Below, one piece after another: positions 63,463-64,000 of a stretch of DNA of 64,000 nt. The stretch spans positions 7,453,001 through 7,517,000 of the forward strand of contig NC_088308.1 of NCBI RefSeq assembly GCF_910592395.1, given 5' to 3'. The notes beneath the pieces were generated by a model that saw nothing but the letters and a program-made list of their open reading frames with translations, was not told the origin of the DNA and made no database searches. The position numbers were made by a program, and so were the translations under genes. Position 1 is the stretch's first letter. Each line of letters opens with the position of its first letter. This DNA comes from Lineus longissimus (Eukaryota; Nemertea; Pilidiophora; Heteronemertea; Lineidae).

Positions 63463-63512
63463 CTCTACATTACGGACACCAACGCCCTGTCCCATGGTTG
63501 TCCGCAATAGAG
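63463..63512. repeat. GGACACC/TAGAG hairpin repeat
   Basis: CTCTA-catta-CGGACA (63463-63478) pairs with TGTCCG-caa-TAGAG (63499-63512), and GGACACC words recur upstream (CTATAAAGGACACC, about 63450). From memory, alternating GGACACC and TATAGAGAGG motifs are frequent in interspersed repeats of marine invertebrates, but I cannot name the family. It also explains the TATAAA at 63451 and the first residues of the ORF that starts at 63494. Confidence 0.6.
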
Positions 63513-63574
63513 AGCTTGTACTGTACCTTCTTAGTTTCCTTCTTGTGGTTGCACTGGGTCTATACATACATGTA

Positions 63575-63612
63575 TGGTCTGTCTCTTCTTCCTCTTCTTC
63601 CTCCTTCTTGGT
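63575..63612. repeat. CTT/TCC-rich microsatellite
   Basis: A pyrimidine-only CTTCTTCCTCTTCTTCC-type tract; translated on the plus strand it gives a serine run. Confidence 0.85.
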
Positions 63613-64000
63613 GCTCAAACAAAGCTTTCATTGTGATGTTTTCGCTGAGGATTGCATGACAAATATGAACGAATGGTCTGATACTCGTTATGTGGATTTG
63701 ACTTCTTTAATAATTCAAGCTTCAAAAGGTAAAATTCCCACGCTTCTGGTGTGTTCCTTTGCAGATCACTCTTGAAAGGCAACCCTAGAGTCATTCTTCA
63801 ATGAACAGATATTTTTAAACAACAATGCTACAGTTTACTTGCATTGACTGCAAAGCGAGGCTGTTACAGTTAGCATTGAGAGAAAATGTCCAATTCTTTC
63901 AGTAACTAAATTCTTATGAAATGAACGAAGCTTACTAAATATAAAGATTTCTGTATTCTTCCTTCAGGGTTAAGTTAATTCTTCCCTTGTCTGGATTCAT
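63613..64000. other. No recognised feature
   Basis: End of window. The only open frame is the tail of the ORF from 63494, which I judge unsupported. Confidence 0.4.

Noticed and set aside
63494-63775. ORF with an N-terminal hydrophobic segment and serine-rich stem, resembling the first exon of a type II membrane protein, with TATAAA 43 bases upstream and a possible donor at about 63728
   Set aside because: The ATG and the first ~11 residues, as well as the TATAAA, come from the GGACACC/TAGAG hairpin repeat, and the serine run comes from a CTT microsatellite. No conserved domain is seen.

Overview
This window looks like gene-poor, repeat-rich nuclear DNA from an animal, most likely a marine invertebrate. 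It is moderately AT-rich, has no long open reading frame (the longest from ATG is 186 codons) and no operon-like packing. It carries fragments of non-LTR retrotransposons, a tRNA-derived SINE head, fold-back (MITE-like) elements, many diverged tandem duplications and simple repeats. The palindromic octamer TACATGTA is strongly over-represented (about 24 by eye against roughly 2 expected). From memory that fits a lophotrochozoan or cephalochordate-type genome, but it is not proof. I recognise no host gene with confidence. Parts of the window may be intron or intergenic DNA of a gene whose exons lie elsewhere.

Layout. 0.7-2.1 kb: a fold-back element (686-863), about ten copies of a 70-bp satellite with a 140-bp higher-order pattern (1171-1868), a 48-bp two-copy repeat and a stem-loop. 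5.9-6.2 kb: a pyrimidine-rich, strand-asymmetric 60-bp repeat. 7.0 kb: a long hairpin. 9.7-11.5 kb: two copies of a fold-back family (called FB-A here) flanking a 3' LINE fragment on the plus strand (10341-10630). 12-33 kb: mostly featureless, with microsatellites and diverged tandem duplications. One of these, 24.1-24.5 kb, has a 300-bp period and conserves nuclear-receptor half-sites. 33.75-34.24 kb: a second LINE 3' fragment, on the minus strand, with clear reverse-transcriptase C-terminal motifs broken by stops and frameshifts.

35-45.9 kb is the densest repeat zone. It holds three more FB-A copies or relics, a 29-bp perfect palindrome, a Penelope/hammerhead-like motif (about 38.95 kb), a three-unit palindrome array (43179-43296), a 374-bp element with long terminal inverted repeats and TTA flanks (43955-44328), and a block of four ~200-bp units bracketed by related inverted repeats (44527-45898). 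47.2-47.6 kb: a tRNA-derived SINE on the minus strand. 49.7-57.7 kb: stem-loops, another full FB-A copy (50552-50821), an unrecognised 186-codon ORF and a fold-back element (57484-57695). 59.5-63.6 kb: two tandem duplications and a GGACACC/TAGAG hairpin repeat.

No genes can be shown to work together here. The coherent story is repeat biology: small non-autonomous elements built from inverted repeats, often beside tandem arrays. The candidates for something undescribed are the six-member FB-A family and the 43.1-45.9 kb cluster.
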